DNA from: Gonium pectorale
Taxonomy: Eukaryota; Chlorophyta; Chlorophyceae; Chlamydomonadales; Volvocaceae
Direction of reading: 5' to 3'
Length of the DNA stretch: 64,000 nucleotides
Assembly (NCBI GenBank): GCA_001584585.1
Contig: LSYV01000006.1
Location: 2,321,544 to 2,385,543 of the forward strand
Shown: positions 38,006 through 48,635 of the stretch, piece by piece
Layout of the letters: each line of letters begins with the position of its first letter
Numbering within the stretch: the stretch's first letter is position 1
Program-made: the position numbers and the translations under genes
Notes under the pieces: generated by a model
Database searches by the model: none
Told to the model about the DNA's origin: nothing
The model's input: only the letters and a program-made list of their open reading frames with translations

Positions 38006-38209
38006 ATGACTGAGGTCACGCTCAAGGTCGATATGATGTGCCAAGGCTGCGTGGCGGCGGTCAAGCGTGTGATAGGCAAGATGGAGGGCGTGGAGAGCTT
38101 CGATGTGAGCCTCGAGGAGCAGAAGGTGGTCGTCAAGGGGAACGTGAACCCCCAGGACGTGCTTGAGAAGATCTCGAAGACGGGGAAGAAGACGGAGCTA
38201 GTTGCGTGA
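38006..38209 (+). CDS. ATX1: ATX1-type copper chaperone
   Basis: A single-exon gene for 67 residues, the normal length of ATX1. The fold is one heavy-metal-associated domain: [19 protein letters not shown] carries the copper-binding M-x-C-x-x-C motif (MMCQGC, Cys12 and Cys15), and the C-terminal [10 protein letters not shown] gives the conserved lysine patch that docks on P-type copper ATPases. It takes Cu(I) from plasma-membrane import to the Golgi copper ATPase that loads multicopper ferroxidase, so it supports iron uptake. The ATG at 38006 was chosen because homologues begin MTEV; an in-frame ATG at 37952 would add 18 residues with no similarity. It lacks introns, unlike most genes here. 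Confidence 0.95.
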   Translation: MTEVTLKVDMMCQGCVAAVKRVIGKMEGVESFDVSLEEQKVVVKGNVNPQDVLEKISKTGKKTELVA

Positions 38210-38661
38210 CGCGTGAGCTGGCCTGGCGGGGGAGTATGTGCCGCGGGCAATGGTAGTTGCGGGGGTGCGGCGGCTTGAACCTCGCATCCTCGCCGCTAGA
38301 CGCCGTCTGGGAAGCGTACTGCCGGCCTACGTGAGCACAGTCCGTAACCGACGGAGGTGGTGGCGTGACGCCGGCCCAATAGACGGGTGGGACGCTGTGA
38401 GCGGCTCCCTCTCTGTTGAAGGGGCAACTAGTAGGAGAGGCAAAGCGTGCTGTATGCGTGAACCGCTGTGTTTTTGTTGTTTTGCTTGCCTCGGCGGGAA
38501 GCTCGGCAGGTAATTGCGGGCTCGGGTATTCGACACGGAATTGGTTGGTCGACACGGATAGCACCTATGCATAACATCGGTGTCCATTGCTATTACATGG
38601 TTACTATCGATGCACCTAGTCAATGATACACGCGAAAGACATTGCTAGACGCCATACAATG

Positions 38662-38675
38662 GTTACAAGTGTAAC
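38662..38675. terminator. Facing poly(A) signals as a perfect inverted repeat
   Basis: GTTACA-AG-TGTAAC: the right arm holds TGTAA for ATX1 (461 bases after its stop) and the left arm holds the same signal on the - strand for the reductase gene (558 bases after its stop). No other copy of either lies between the two stops. Confidence 0.7.
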
Positions 38676-39224
38676 ATGCCGCTACTGGCTTTCCGCCAAC
38701 AGGCTTCCCGTGGCGCTGCATGTATGCGGAGCCACTTCAGCACCTCAATTCCATCCCCTGGAACGAATGGATACCGTTCTCAGCACCCGAACGTAGGGCG
38801 AAACCAGTTCTCTCTGTCGCAAGTTCCCGCAAGTTCTATGGCACCTATGGCTGGTGTTCATGCATTCGCCGTCCAGCTACACCCAAGCACTGCAGATACC
38901 GCGGGAGCCAGCAACCAAGCCGCAACAAAACACCAAGTAATGTACCGCTGCTGCGGTGCCAATCCATGGTTTTGATGTATCCACGTGCAATCGTACATCT
39001 AAGGCCAGCCTAGCGTGAAGCACATGAGGACATGGATCACGCTGAACACGGTGCAGGTACACCACCATACGAGGCAAAAGCTACGGCGAAATTCTATCGT
39101 GCAATTCAATGACGAAAGCGCATGAAGACCGCAGCGTACGGCGGCATGGGAAACCCACAACGGATCCGACCTCCATGACTATGCCAGGGCAGAAACCCAT
39201 GGCGGAACCGACGGGTGCCGGTGC
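38676..39224. other. 3' UTR interval, no gene seen
   Basis: This is the likely 3' UTR of the reductase gene. Nothing coding is supported; several short open frames lack family features. Confidence 0.6.
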
Positions 39225-41636
39225 TTAGTGGGCCTTTTTGGTGGCTGCGGTACCGGACGGCGCGATGGTGTCCGCGGAGGCCCGCTTGAAGTCCGGCATG
39301 TACCGGCCAAAGGCAGCGATGACGGTTGATAGGAAGTTGTAGTCGATGACCTGCCGCCGGGGCACGACGGGCGAGAAGCGAGCCGATGGGTTGTGCAACG
39401 GGCTACGGACGAAACTGAGCACCGCATTCACCTAGAAATTGCACGTAGACTGATACGCGCGGGTCGGGCAGGGCCAACGCGGTGATGGTGTGGCGCCATG
39501 CGGAGCACAACGGAACGACGCCGTGCCTGCGGCTGCACTGAACGTTCCAGCCAGCGAGCACCCGGGAAGTGCAGCGCAGCGCAGCGCAGCCTCCCACTCC
39601 AGAGCTGTACAAGCCCGCAGCATCGGGGCTCCGCGCGTGCACTGGCCCCATCCCGCCCTCCCCTCTCGCCCCTCGCCTCTGCCACCCCTGTGGCGTACCT
39701 TGGTGAGCATCCTGAAAGCCAGCGCCGTGGGCCCCACGTCGCGCCACACCGTGCGGCCGATGCTGGCGAACACGGTGTCGGGCAGCTCGTCCGGGTTCAC
39801 CGCAAAGCGCTTGAAGAAGTCCAGCGCGTCAAGCTTGTGCGCCTTGTCGTAGAACCTAGGTGGACATGACAGGGATGGTGACGCGCACGGGGCGTCGGCG
39901 CGCAGAGAGGGGGGAAGCAGGTGCACTCCAGACCGGGTCATCAGGCATGCCAGACGAACCCGTGACAAGGTGCATCTCGAGGTTGCCATGTCGTATAGGG
40001 CTCGGGCACATACTGAACAGTACATTCGAGTCCAAGGGCCGTGGCGTTCCACGGACGCCGCCGCTGCGGAGCTTAAGCACGAGGGGCCCCCTAACGGCGC
40101 CCGTCCCGACCGCTACTTCGCGCATGTGGAAACAATGGCCCACCCCCAGCATACCTGGAAGCAACCGGCGAAGGGTGGAAGACCAGGACGTCGATGCCGT
40201 AGGGCTTGACCTCGGGCGCCAGGGAGGCGCCGAACACCGAGATGAAGGACTTTGTTGCCGCGTACTGGACGGAGAAGGGCGACGGCATGGCGGCGGCGGC
40301 AGAGCTTGTGAACACCACGCAGCCGCGGGCGCCCGTCGAGATCTGGGGATGGGAACATATGACCGATTCAGTGCGGCAGGAGGGTTCAGAGGCTTGCAAA
40401 GCGGCCTGCAGCAGCCGCAGCAGGTGTTTGGCGCACAAGGTCGTTCCGGGACGGCGCATTTTGGTGGGGCTAGGAAAGGCGCCGCACAGCAAGCCGCTCA
40501 CCAGCTGGCGGACAAAGTGGTGCGTGATCTGGACGCCGCTGACCGCGTTGCAATTGAGGTTCTTCATCAGCGCGTCCAGCGGCCTGCCGACAACGGGGAC
40601 GGTCACAAGGCGGGGTGCCAGAGTGAGGCCCCAGGGCGTGGAGGTGCGCACTGCGCAGCCTGGGGCGTGTGACAATTAACATCGGCCAGAGTACATCGGC
40701 CGGGGGCCCATGTGCTGGATGCTGAGTTGCACGTAGACAGAGGAGCCGAGCCAGTGCTGTCAGGTCCGGTTGTGGGATGGACCATTTGTACGGCGCTACA
40801 ACCACCCGTACCGCAAGTGCATCGCGCATGCCCTCAAAAAGCAATGCTCGTCCCAAAGGAGAGGGAACGATTTGCCCAACACAGTTCCCAGGACGTGCGG
40901 TGGGCGAGGCGCTCTGCGTTCGGCCCTCGCCTGGTGTGGAAGAAGCCGGTAAGCAGGTAGCCGGCGTTGTTGAATACGATCTGCACCTTGATGTCGCTGG
41001 TGGCCTCCACGATGGGGGCCAGGTAATCGGAGCCGCCCAGGTCGGCGGCCACCTGGGCATCAGTGGGCACGACAGGGACGAGGGCTTTGACCAGGATCGC
41101 ATCCCGAGACACACCTAAAATTGATGTTGCCCTTCCGAGCCGCAATCGTTCAAATCCAAAGACAGCACACAAGGAGAGTCGGGGTTGCGCTCCATCGGGC
41201 ACATGGCCATTCGTACCCAACCCTGAGCACCACCTTCCGGAACTGGCATTTCGGGTACGCAGCCTTTAGCTCCTCGAAAGTGGTGTCGAGCAGGTTGTCA
41301 CCCAGGGCCACGAGCACCACGTTCAGGCCCTGGCGCGCGAGCCGCGTGGCGATGGACTTGCCGATCCCTGTGCGCCCGCGCAGGACCGGTATGGGATCAA
41401 GACAAATGTATGACCATGCTGTGAACGCCGTCGTCTGCTGGCTATGTTCAAGGTACGCGGTAAACGCGCTGCCGATCCGCGCGCTCACCAGAGCTAGCGC
41501 CCGTGACAAGAGCCCACTCCGCATTGTAGCGCTTCTTAAGGTTTTGAGTTTTGTAGAAGTACGAGCAGATGAGGTGCTGAACGATGTAGGTCAGGAAGCC
41601 AGGCACGAAGAGCGCAAGGAACAGGTAGTACCACAT
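39225..41636 (-). CDS. ER short-chain reductase, 3-ketoacyl-CoA reductase-like
   Basis: Seven exons (minus strand order): 41489-41636, 41234-41367, 40931-41052, 40502-40583, 40155-40342, 39699-39855, 39225-39431; 345 residues, phases closed. The N-terminal 20 or so residues (MWYYLFLALFVPGFLTYIVQ) form a membrane anchor. The Rossmann motif TGASSGIG is at 45-52, NNAG at 122-125, the catalytic Ser in TSS (174-176) and YAATK at 189-193. The last four residues KKAH fit a KKxx ER-retrieval signal. Members of this branch (17-beta-HSD12/KCR-like) reduce 3-ketoacyl-CoA with NADPH in very-long-chain fatty acid elongation, or act on sterols; the exact substrate cannot be told from sequence. HPSPVASRFYDKAHKLDAL is typical of the branch. 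Intron 3 has a GC donor. The gene is convergent with ATX1 and divergent from finger gene A. Confidence 0.9.
40584..40930 (-). other. GC-AG intron in the reductase gene
   Basis: On the - strand the donor is CACACCAG|GCGAGG and the acceptor TCGGCAG. It joins GFFHT in phase 2 to PLDALMKNL, as expected for this reductase family. A GT donor that keeps the frame is not present nearby. Confidence 0.8.
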
Positions 41637-42284
41637 GTTTGCTTATTCGGTGATCATCGCCCCCGCAAAGATGGCGTTCCGCGACTTGGACTTCCGGGGA
41701 ACGATTTGGATCTGGTCCCGGAGCGTAACGCCTGCGACCAGGTTTACGTGGTAGTGCCTTGGGTGCCATTGGGCCCTCAGGTAGCCTCTGCAGTGCACGA
41801 CCACGCTTACCACGCAGGAGACTGTTGCGTCGCGTCGCTATCGACCTTTCCAACCGTCTTTGCCAGTTTCAGCAGTCACGAATTGCCGTCCTCTTGTACG
41901 TTTGCGCGACGTGGGCCGGGCACCCGGGCTAGGTCTCCCAGCATGGCTGGACGTCATACCTCTGGCACAGTGCGCAGACAGTCATAGGTGAGGCTCCCGA
42001 CCTCACTTACCTTCTACAACTTGGACTGTAGCGTGCTCTGTTGCATCGGGATTAACGCCAGACCATGGCATGCTTGCGATACGTGCGTGGCGAGGGCAAA
42101 GTGGAGCAACGGTGGTCCTACAACTTACCGCTGCGACTCTGAAACGCAACCAGCATGCCTCTGTGCTTACTCCCTGTGCGCAACCAATACGCAACCCATG
42201 CCCCGGGCAGGTCGGGGCAAACCCCACGCGGCGCGGGCAGGCGCTGAGCACCTAAGCTCCAGGCTTCAGCGCCTCCGCAAAAAA
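41637..42284. promoter_or_regulatory. Divergent interval reductase / finger gene A
   Basis: These 648 bases lie between the chosen start codons. The finger-gene frame is open back to 41988, so a longer N-terminus is possible, but that extension is Cys-rich, unlike the rest of the protein, and reads like a leader. Confidence 0.45.
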
Positions 42285-44435
42285 ATGGGACCAGCTATCA
42301 AAGAAGAGCCTCTGGATCCCCCTGGTGCAGCGCCCGGCCCGCAGCCGGGCCCAGCCGGACGGCCGAGCCGGCATCGGTACTTCTTTGTGGAGGACGACGA
42401 TGAGGAAATCCAGGAGTTGGACGACAGCAGCGAGGCGGAAGGACAGCAGGCCGGCAATGGCTTAGGCGTACAGGCCACGGAAGATGGGGATGAGAGCAAC
42501 GACAGCAGCGAGGGTGATGACAAGGACGGAGATGGAGACAGCATGGCTGAGGGCAGCGGCGCCGGCACGGACAGCAACGCCGGCGAAGACGCCGATGATG
42601 GGGGCAGCAGCGGCGGGGACGAGGACGAGAGCGAGAGCGAGGACGGGGAGGACAGCGAAAGCGAGGCGAAGAAGCAGGGCGCTGACGGGTCGGGCCGGCC
42701 GACGGCAGCCCGCGACGGCGGCTCTGGCGGCCCTGGCGACCAGCCCCCGGTGCCCTGGTTCCAGAAGTTCCGGGCCAAGGAAAAGGAACGCCAGGGTCAA
42801 GCCACGGGCACCGTGGGTGGCGCCGCCGCCTCTGCGTCCGCCGCTGCCGCGGTCATGCCTGCGAGCCGGCGCCAGGCCAAGCTGCACAAGTGCTACTACT
42901 GCGGCAAGCCAGGCAGCCATGCGGAGCTGAGCCGGTGCTGCTCGGTCAGCGGCGCGTGCCTGCAGTACAACTGCTCCAACCGCTGCCACGACGAGTGCGC
43001 CGCCACGATCATGCCGGCGTTTGCGGCCTCCGGCCTGTGGTTCTGCGGCCGTGGGCGCAGGGACCACCCTAAGCACACGCCCCACAGCTACCTGGACGTC
43101 CTCCACCAGGGCTCCCCGGCCGCACAAGAGGTGATCGCCTACGTGTACGCCCGCTCCGACATCCCGTTGGACGGCTCGGTTGGGAAATTCTTCAGCGCCA
43201 AAGAGGCGGTCGTCCAACGAGCCCGCGGCCTTGTAGTGGACCCCCATTACCCTGGCCGCGTCACCTTCAACGCCCTCCTCTCCGCCACGCCCCTGCCGCC
43301 AGTGGGCGCGCCGCTGCCGCCGCCAGCAGCGGCAGCAGCCGCCACGGCGGCGGCGGTGCCCCCTGTAGCATCGGCGGTCGGCTGGAAGCGCGTGCTGGAG
43401 CTGGCAGCGGCGGCTGCGCCATCTTCACCTCAGGGCGCAGCTTCGCAGCCCTTGGAGCAGCCCAGGCGCCCCAAGCGGCCTAAGGGGCCCCCCGAGGAGT
43501 CGCAGCCCGAGGCAGCCACGCCTCGTAGGGCCGATGCTGCGGCCGATGAGGAGAGGCGGGCCAGGGAGCAGGCGGAGGCCCGAGCGCAGCGCGCCGCCAA
43601 GCGACGGGGCGTCGAGGCAGAGGAGCCGGGGGCGGCAGCGGCAGGCTCCATGCCGAGGCGCAGCTACCGGCCCCAGCGTCTGGTCCAGGCAGCAGCTGCG
43701 GCAGGGGCAGGGGCGCTACTCAAGTCGGCGCAGGTCGAACCGGCCGGGAACGGGAACGGAGAGGAGACGCCGCAGCGCCACTTGGTTGTGCCGGAGCCGT
43801 CCGTGCTGCCTTCAGGACCCCGGGCGCCGGCGGCACCCAGCGGAGGGACCGCGCAGGAGCTCAAGCCGTCGGTCCGCGGGTCGGGCCAGGCGGCTGGCGG
43901 CCCGACGGGGAAGAACGAGGCGGGTTTGCGCGGCAATCCAAGCTCAACCGATGGGCCTTCGTCGAGAGGCGACTCGGAGAGTGGCACTCCCGGACTGGCG
44001 GGAGGGGCGCCGACAGGCGTGAGGCGGGCGATCCTGCGCTCGCCGTCGGTGCCGTCCCCAACCGCCCAGGCGGCACAGGCTGGCGCAGTCGCGTCGGACA
44101 GCCGGGCGGTAGCCAGCTTACAGAAGCAGGTGCAGGAGCTGCGGACAGCGCTTGAGGCGGCGGAGAGGGAGCGGGCGGCTGCGGGTCGAGAGCTGGAGCT
44201 GCGGGAGCTGAGGGCGCAGCACGCGCGCGAGATGGGGGAGGAGCGGCACAAGCGGCTGGAGGCGGAGATACAGCTCAAGGTGGAGATGGCGATGCGGCAG
44301 CGGTTGGAGGAGGAGCTGCGGCGGGAGCGCGAGCGCGCGGACCGGGCGACTGTGGAGGGGGCGGTAGATCGCGGCCGGGCGCAGGTGCTGGAGCAGCAAG
44401 CCAAAGACCTGATGGCCTGCCTGGGGGGTCGCTGA
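42285..44435 (+). CDS. Cys/His-finger coiled-coil protein, paralogue A
   Basis: An intronless frame of 716 residues from ATG 42285, which has an AAAAATGG context. I do not recognise a named family. Order: IKEEPLD near the N-terminus (fits a sumoylation site); a strongly acidic, Ser-rich stretch (about 30-140); a finger at 203-254 with Cys 203, 206, 218, 219, 225, 230, 234, His 235, Cys 238 and WFC at 252-254; a segment HTPHSYLDVL...GLVVDPxxPxRVT; a long Ala/Pro-rich linker with basic patches; and a C-terminal coiled coil of about 110 residues. The CH-x2-C and W-x-C pieces recall PHD fingers, but the spacing differs and the last C-x2-C is reduced to one Cys. An acidic, nuclear chromatin-type factor is a guess. 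A related gene follows at 46.7-48.6 kb. No TGTAA occurs in the next 2 kb. Confidence 0.8.
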   Translation: MGPAIKEEPLDPPGAAPGPQPGPAGRPSRHRYFFVEDDDEEIQELDDSSEAEGQQAGNGLGVQATEDGDESNDSSEGDDKDGDGDSMAEGSGAGTDSNAGEDADDGGSSGGDEDESESEDGEDSESEAKKQGADGSGRPTAARDGGSGGPGDQPPVPWFQKFRAKEKERQGQATGTVGGAAASASAAAAVMPASRRQAKLHKCYYCGKPGSHAELSRCCSVSGACLQYNCSNRCHDECAATIMPAFAASGLWFCGRGRRDHPKHTPHSYLDVLHQGSPAAQEVIAYVYARSDIPLDGSVGKFFSAKEAVVQRARGLVVDPHYPGRVTFNALLSATPLPPVGAPLPPPAAAAAATAAAVPPVASAVGWKRVLELAAAAAPSSPQGAASQPLEQPRRPKRPKGPPEESQPEAATPRRADAAADEERRAREQAEARAQRAAKRRGVEAEEPGAAAAGSMPRRSYRPQRLVQAAAAAGAGALLKSAQVEPAGNGNGEETPQRHLVVPEPSVLPSGPRAPAAPSGGTAQELKPSVRGSGQAAGGPTGKNEAGLRGNPSSTDGPSSRGDSESGTPGLAGGAPTGVRRAILRSPSVPSPTAQAAQAGAVASDSRAVASLQKQVQELRTALEAAERERAAAGRELELRELRAQHAREMGEERHKRLEAEIQLKVEMAMRQRLEEELRRERERADRATVEGAVDRGRAQVLEQQAKDLMACLGGR

Positions 44436-46684
44436 GGGGCATGAAAAATGAATTGTCGGCGCCTGGGCGCCTGGGCTTTGTATTATGGCGTGTGTGGATG
44501 CCCGGGCTGCCCGCCGGGGGGACATATGTGGCCCTCGAAACTGGCGTGTGCGGCCTTCACGGCAGGGGGGGCCTTGCCTGTCGCACATCGGCCATGAGGC
44601 CATTGGCCGTCTGGTCGGGGACGGGTCCTAGCCTTACCACGGGTGGGTCTCACAGCCCGCCTGCCTGCGTAGTGGCTGAAGAGGCCGGGCGTGGCACGGC
44701 CTGGGGCCGTCTGGTGTCTGGCTGCGGATGGTTTAAGGGCAGGTTACCTGGCGACCTGGGCGCCCGGGCTGCCTGCTGAGGCCGTGAGAGAATATGGCCA
44801 GAGCAGCTTTTGACTGCTGCTGCAGCGTCGGACAGTTGCTGGGACCCTGTTAGCGCATGCTTGAACGCCTCCGCTCTTTTGTACCAAATACCACGAGGGC
44901 CGTTGCATGCAAGGAAACGACCCTGTACGTATTGTTTACGTTGTGTACTCGTTTTTACCTGTTCCACGCCGTGTGCGCCCATGTGTTGAGGAGAGCGCGT
45001 GCCTGTTGACGTCCGATGCGCCTTGCAGGTCTGTGGCTTCATCGGCAGGACCGTTCGGAACCAACTGCTGGTGGCTGTTTCGGCGGCCGAAGTGCATAGC
45101 CACGTAGCATCAGAGTAGTTCGCTTGCACCATACTGTTAGTATGCAGGCCATTCGTGTGTCCCCTGTCCAGCATCTTTGAAAGTACTGGCGGAACTCTCG
45201 GCTGGATGTCGCATGGGGCCGCGGGTTAGCGCTTCATAAGTGGGCCCGCCCCTGTGCACGGTTCCAGTATGTGTGTGCCCTGCCGTCAAGGCACCCGGCA
45301 ACAGCGGGGCAGCGGTATTTCCTGAGGGCAGCACATGGTTGGGGCGGGAGGTTGGTGAGTTGGCTACAGGCCTGTGTCCTTTGTCGTTGTAGCATCACGC
45401 CCTTCAGCCCTAGGTTGCCCCCACATCGCAATCAAGCAGTCGAGCACAACGCCCAAGTTGGTATGGTGTTGGGCAGGATAGCCTGTCTGGAGCCTTCTCC
45501 TCTTGCCAAGCCAACATGCCGTACCGCAGGCGTTCGCCTGGCTGTGGTTCCAAATTGCACCTGGGCAGGTGGGTGCACACACTGAGGCGAATCGACCGAC
45601 ACCGACGCATGTGCAGGACAGCAGGACGCATGTGCTCATGGTCAGGGGCAGGGTCGCTGGGCACAAAGGCGCCTTAGATGCTTGCTGGGCTGCTGCTTGC
45701 GGGTCCGTATGCAACATCTGCCCAAAGTGCGTCACTACAGGAAGTTCGGCGCATCGGCGGTCGACACTCCACATACGCATACGGGGTGGGGTGCAAGCTC
45801 CCGGTTGGCCGGATCATCCTTGTCAACCTGGGTCGCGCCTGACCGTGTCAGGCTTTGGCCTATACTCTGTGGCAGCTCCACTTTATGACCGCATATATGC
45901 TTCGACGATGCCCCCAGTCCAAGTCTGCTGGCAAAGCACGCGCATGGCGGCTGCCTGTATCAGCAAGTACGCGTTACATACCGCAGGCTGTGATGCACCG
46001 GGCACGATCTTGAACGAGTGCGGGAATGTTTCACCGCCATGGCTGGCATGCATAGAGCGGTTTCAACCCCCCCCCCCTGCCCAGGCCCCCGACAACCCCG
46101 CGTAGGGCTGTGAGGGCATGATAAGAACGTCGCTTGGTGACCCACGGGTCATAGCCGCGTAAGGTTTCGTAGGGCTCGAATGCTCAGTATTCCTTTAGGG
46201 CTCCAGGCGCCGAAAACCTTTGGCGGTCGACACTGCGCGACGGTCGACACTCCGGGCACAGCAAGTCGTCCTCATCGACGTTTGGCCGCGCCTGGTCGCT
46301 CCAGGGATCTTACTCCGTCACAGCCCGCTCGCTTCATTACCGCATGACCTTCGCTCGTCAACAAGGACGCACTGGGGCGAAATCCTTGAGCGTGGAGCTC
46401 CTTCTTGGACGTGGGGCGATTTCGTGGACGCGTCCCGGATTCCCTCCTGACGCCTCCTGTGGCCGACTTCCCTCGTGGACAGGGGAGACTCCCCTGCTCG
46501 TGGACGTGGAAGGTGATTGCCATTACGGACATACAGCCGTTCATAGAAGCAAGCGAACATGCTGGCCCAAGAGCCCCGGAGACATCCAGCGTTCACTCGC
46601 GCGCACATTGAGCCAGCTTTTTCGCATGCTGCTGCGACTTACGACCGCTCACGCGACCCCCACACCCGCGTTCAGCCAGCCGCA
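44436..46684. other. Intergenic interval, no gene seen
   Basis: Over 2.2 kb between the two finger paralogues. Frames on both strands are short, overlap each other and show no family. GGTCGACACT recurs at about 45760, 46228 and 46244. No TGTAA was found in either the 3' UTR position or elsewhere. Confidence 0.5.
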
Positions 46685-48635
46685 ATGGACCTTCTGGGCG
46701 GCGCCAACTCTGGCAACGTTACAGACGGCACCGAGACAGAGACCGCGAGCGCCGCTGGCAGTGGCGCAGGGCGTCGGGGGTCGGACCGCGACGAAGCGGC
46801 AGGTGCGTCCCCACGAGCGTATCGCAGTTCGGATCGGGCCTTGAACTGTTTCAGATGCCCGGTATCACAACAAGCCGCTTCACTTTGATGGATTTGCAGC
46901 ACCGCCCTGGGCGACATGGTATCAGGGGCACGTGACGCGCACCTGCCTGCGCCGAACGTGCTCCGTGCGCCGCGCGGACTGGCTTGGTGTTCTGCCAACC
47001 AACCACCGCGTACTGATTGCCGTGCAGAACCGTTTCTCCCCCCCACCCATCTGCCCCCCCCCCCACGGCGACAAGGAGGCCGACGGCGGCGGCTCTGGAG
47101 AGAGAACACGGAGTGCTGACATCCGAAGCGCACCGCCTCAGGCTCGGCCTCAGGCGAAGGTACCCAGGGGCCGCGGCAATGGGCAGCCCAGGGTTCTAAA
47201 ATGCGGAGTCTGCCGCGCGCTCTGCGACCGGAGCGAGGTGCGGCTCGTGTGCCGCGCTTACAACCCGGACACACTTCGCCGATCTTGCCACAACAACTGC
47301 CACGTTGGCTGCGCGGCGCAAGGCGGGGAGGTGCATCCCTCCCGGGTGGGCATCTGGTTCTGCGGCGGCGGCAAGTCGCCCCGCCACACGCTATCCAGCT
47401 ACCTTGAGGCGCTCAACGGCGGTAGCAGCGAGACGTGTGCCGTGCGGGCGTACGTGCAGGCACTGCACCGGGGCCAGGCAGTACCCGCCGTCAGCCGTGC
47501 GATCAGAGAGCATGCGCAGGGCCTGGTGGTCGACCGCAATGACCCCAGCCGCGTCACGCTTGCCGCCTGGCAGCCGGGGCAGCAGCCGGGGCAGCAGCCG
47601 GGGCAGCAGCCAGGGCAGCAGCCGGGGCGGCAGCCGGAGGAGGGAAATCATGCCACGTGGGGCAACGCGCCGCCGTTGCCGCCGCTGCGTCCGAGTCAAG
47701 CACCGCCCACCGCAGGCGCGCATTCTCTGCCCTCCAGCGCCCCGCCGCGCCCCAAGCGCCAGCGGTGCAGACCCCCACACCCCGAGGACGCGGCCCCGCC
47801 CGACACGAACCACGGGCCATTGCAGGCACCTCAGGACCTGCCCACATTGCACCAAGCCAACCAGACGCAGAAGAAGACACGGGACGGCAGTCCAGCGGCG
47901 GCAGTGCCGTCCGTGCCCTCCACCCCGCTGGGGCGTGGGGAGCAAGGCCCCTGCAAGAGGCAGCGCACTGAGGGCGCCTCCGCGAGCAATAGCAACGCAG
48001 AGCAGCAGCTTGCCGAGCTGCGGGCAGAGCTGGCTGCGCAGCGCCAGCCGGCGGAGGCGGCGCGGGCCCAGGCAACGGCCGCGGAGGATGAGCTGCTGCG
48101 TAAGCGCTTAGGACCGCAGGCGCAGGCTCAGGCTGCCGCTGTGCAACTGGAGGCGCGGGAGCGGGAGCTGGTCGCGGTGCGGGAGACGCTCGCGGCGGTG
48201 CGTGGGGAGCTGTTGGCACAGCGCGAGGCGGCGCAGGCGGCGCAGGCGGCGCAGGCGGCGCAGGCGGCGCAGGCGGCGCAGGCGGCGCAGGCCGCGGCGG
48301 AGGCGGAGCTGACGGCCGCACGCCGGATGGCCGCCGAGGGGAGGCAGGCCGCAGAGGAGCAGCGGCGGGCGGCCGCGGCACACACTGCACGCGCTGCGAG
48401 CGCGGAGGTGGATCTGGCGGAGGCGCTGCTTCGGGAGGAGCAGCTGCAGGATGCGCATCACAAGCTCCAAGTCAAATACGACGTCCTGAAAGCTCAGCTG
48501 TCGCCGCCGCCGCCTCTGCTGCCGCTCCAAGCTGCCGACGTGGGCCCGAGCGCCGCTGCCGGAGATGAGCGCCGGGCTGAAGCCACGGCGCGGCGGTCAT
48601 GCTTCGCAACACTGCGCCGGTATCTGAGCTTCTAA
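46685..48635 (+). CDS. Cys/His-finger coiled-coil protein, paralogue B
   Basis: Firmly coding from about 47076 to 48635. The proposed first exon is 46685-46802 (MDLLGGANSGNVTDG, donor AG|GTGCGT), joined in phase 1 most plausibly at 47101; an unspliced start at 46932 is the alternative. The finger begins with C at 47202: C-x2-C-x12-C-x11-C-x3-CH-x2-C-x16-C, ending IWFC, followed by RHTLSSYLEAL and GLVVDRNDPSRVT, which match paralogue A segment by segment. Then come GQQP repeats, a Pro-rich linker and a coiled coil of about 200 residues with an AAQ run. It lacks the acidic N-terminus of A. The pair looks like an old tandem duplication. Function unknown; binding through the coiled coil, perhaps as a dimer with A, is inferred. 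Confidence 0.75.
47571..47637 (+). repeat. 12-bp tandem repeat encoding GQQP
   Basis: About five units of CAGCCGGGGCAG inside paralogue B, just after the shared finger region. Confidence 0.85.
48228..48290 (+). repeat. 9-bp tandem repeat GCGGCGCAG
   Basis: Roughly seven units in the coiled coil of paralogue B encode Ala-Ala-Gln. Such an in-frame microsatellite is likely to vary in length between strains. Confidence 0.85.

Noticed and set aside
41988..42284. N-terminal extension of finger gene A
   Set aside because: Open in frame, but Cys-rich and without similarity to the acidic N-terminus; the ATG at 42285 has the better context. Kept only as a possibility.
45503..46105. 200-codon + strand frame between the finger paralogues
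   Set aside because: Overlapping - strand frames of similar size, no family features, and no credible splice partners.
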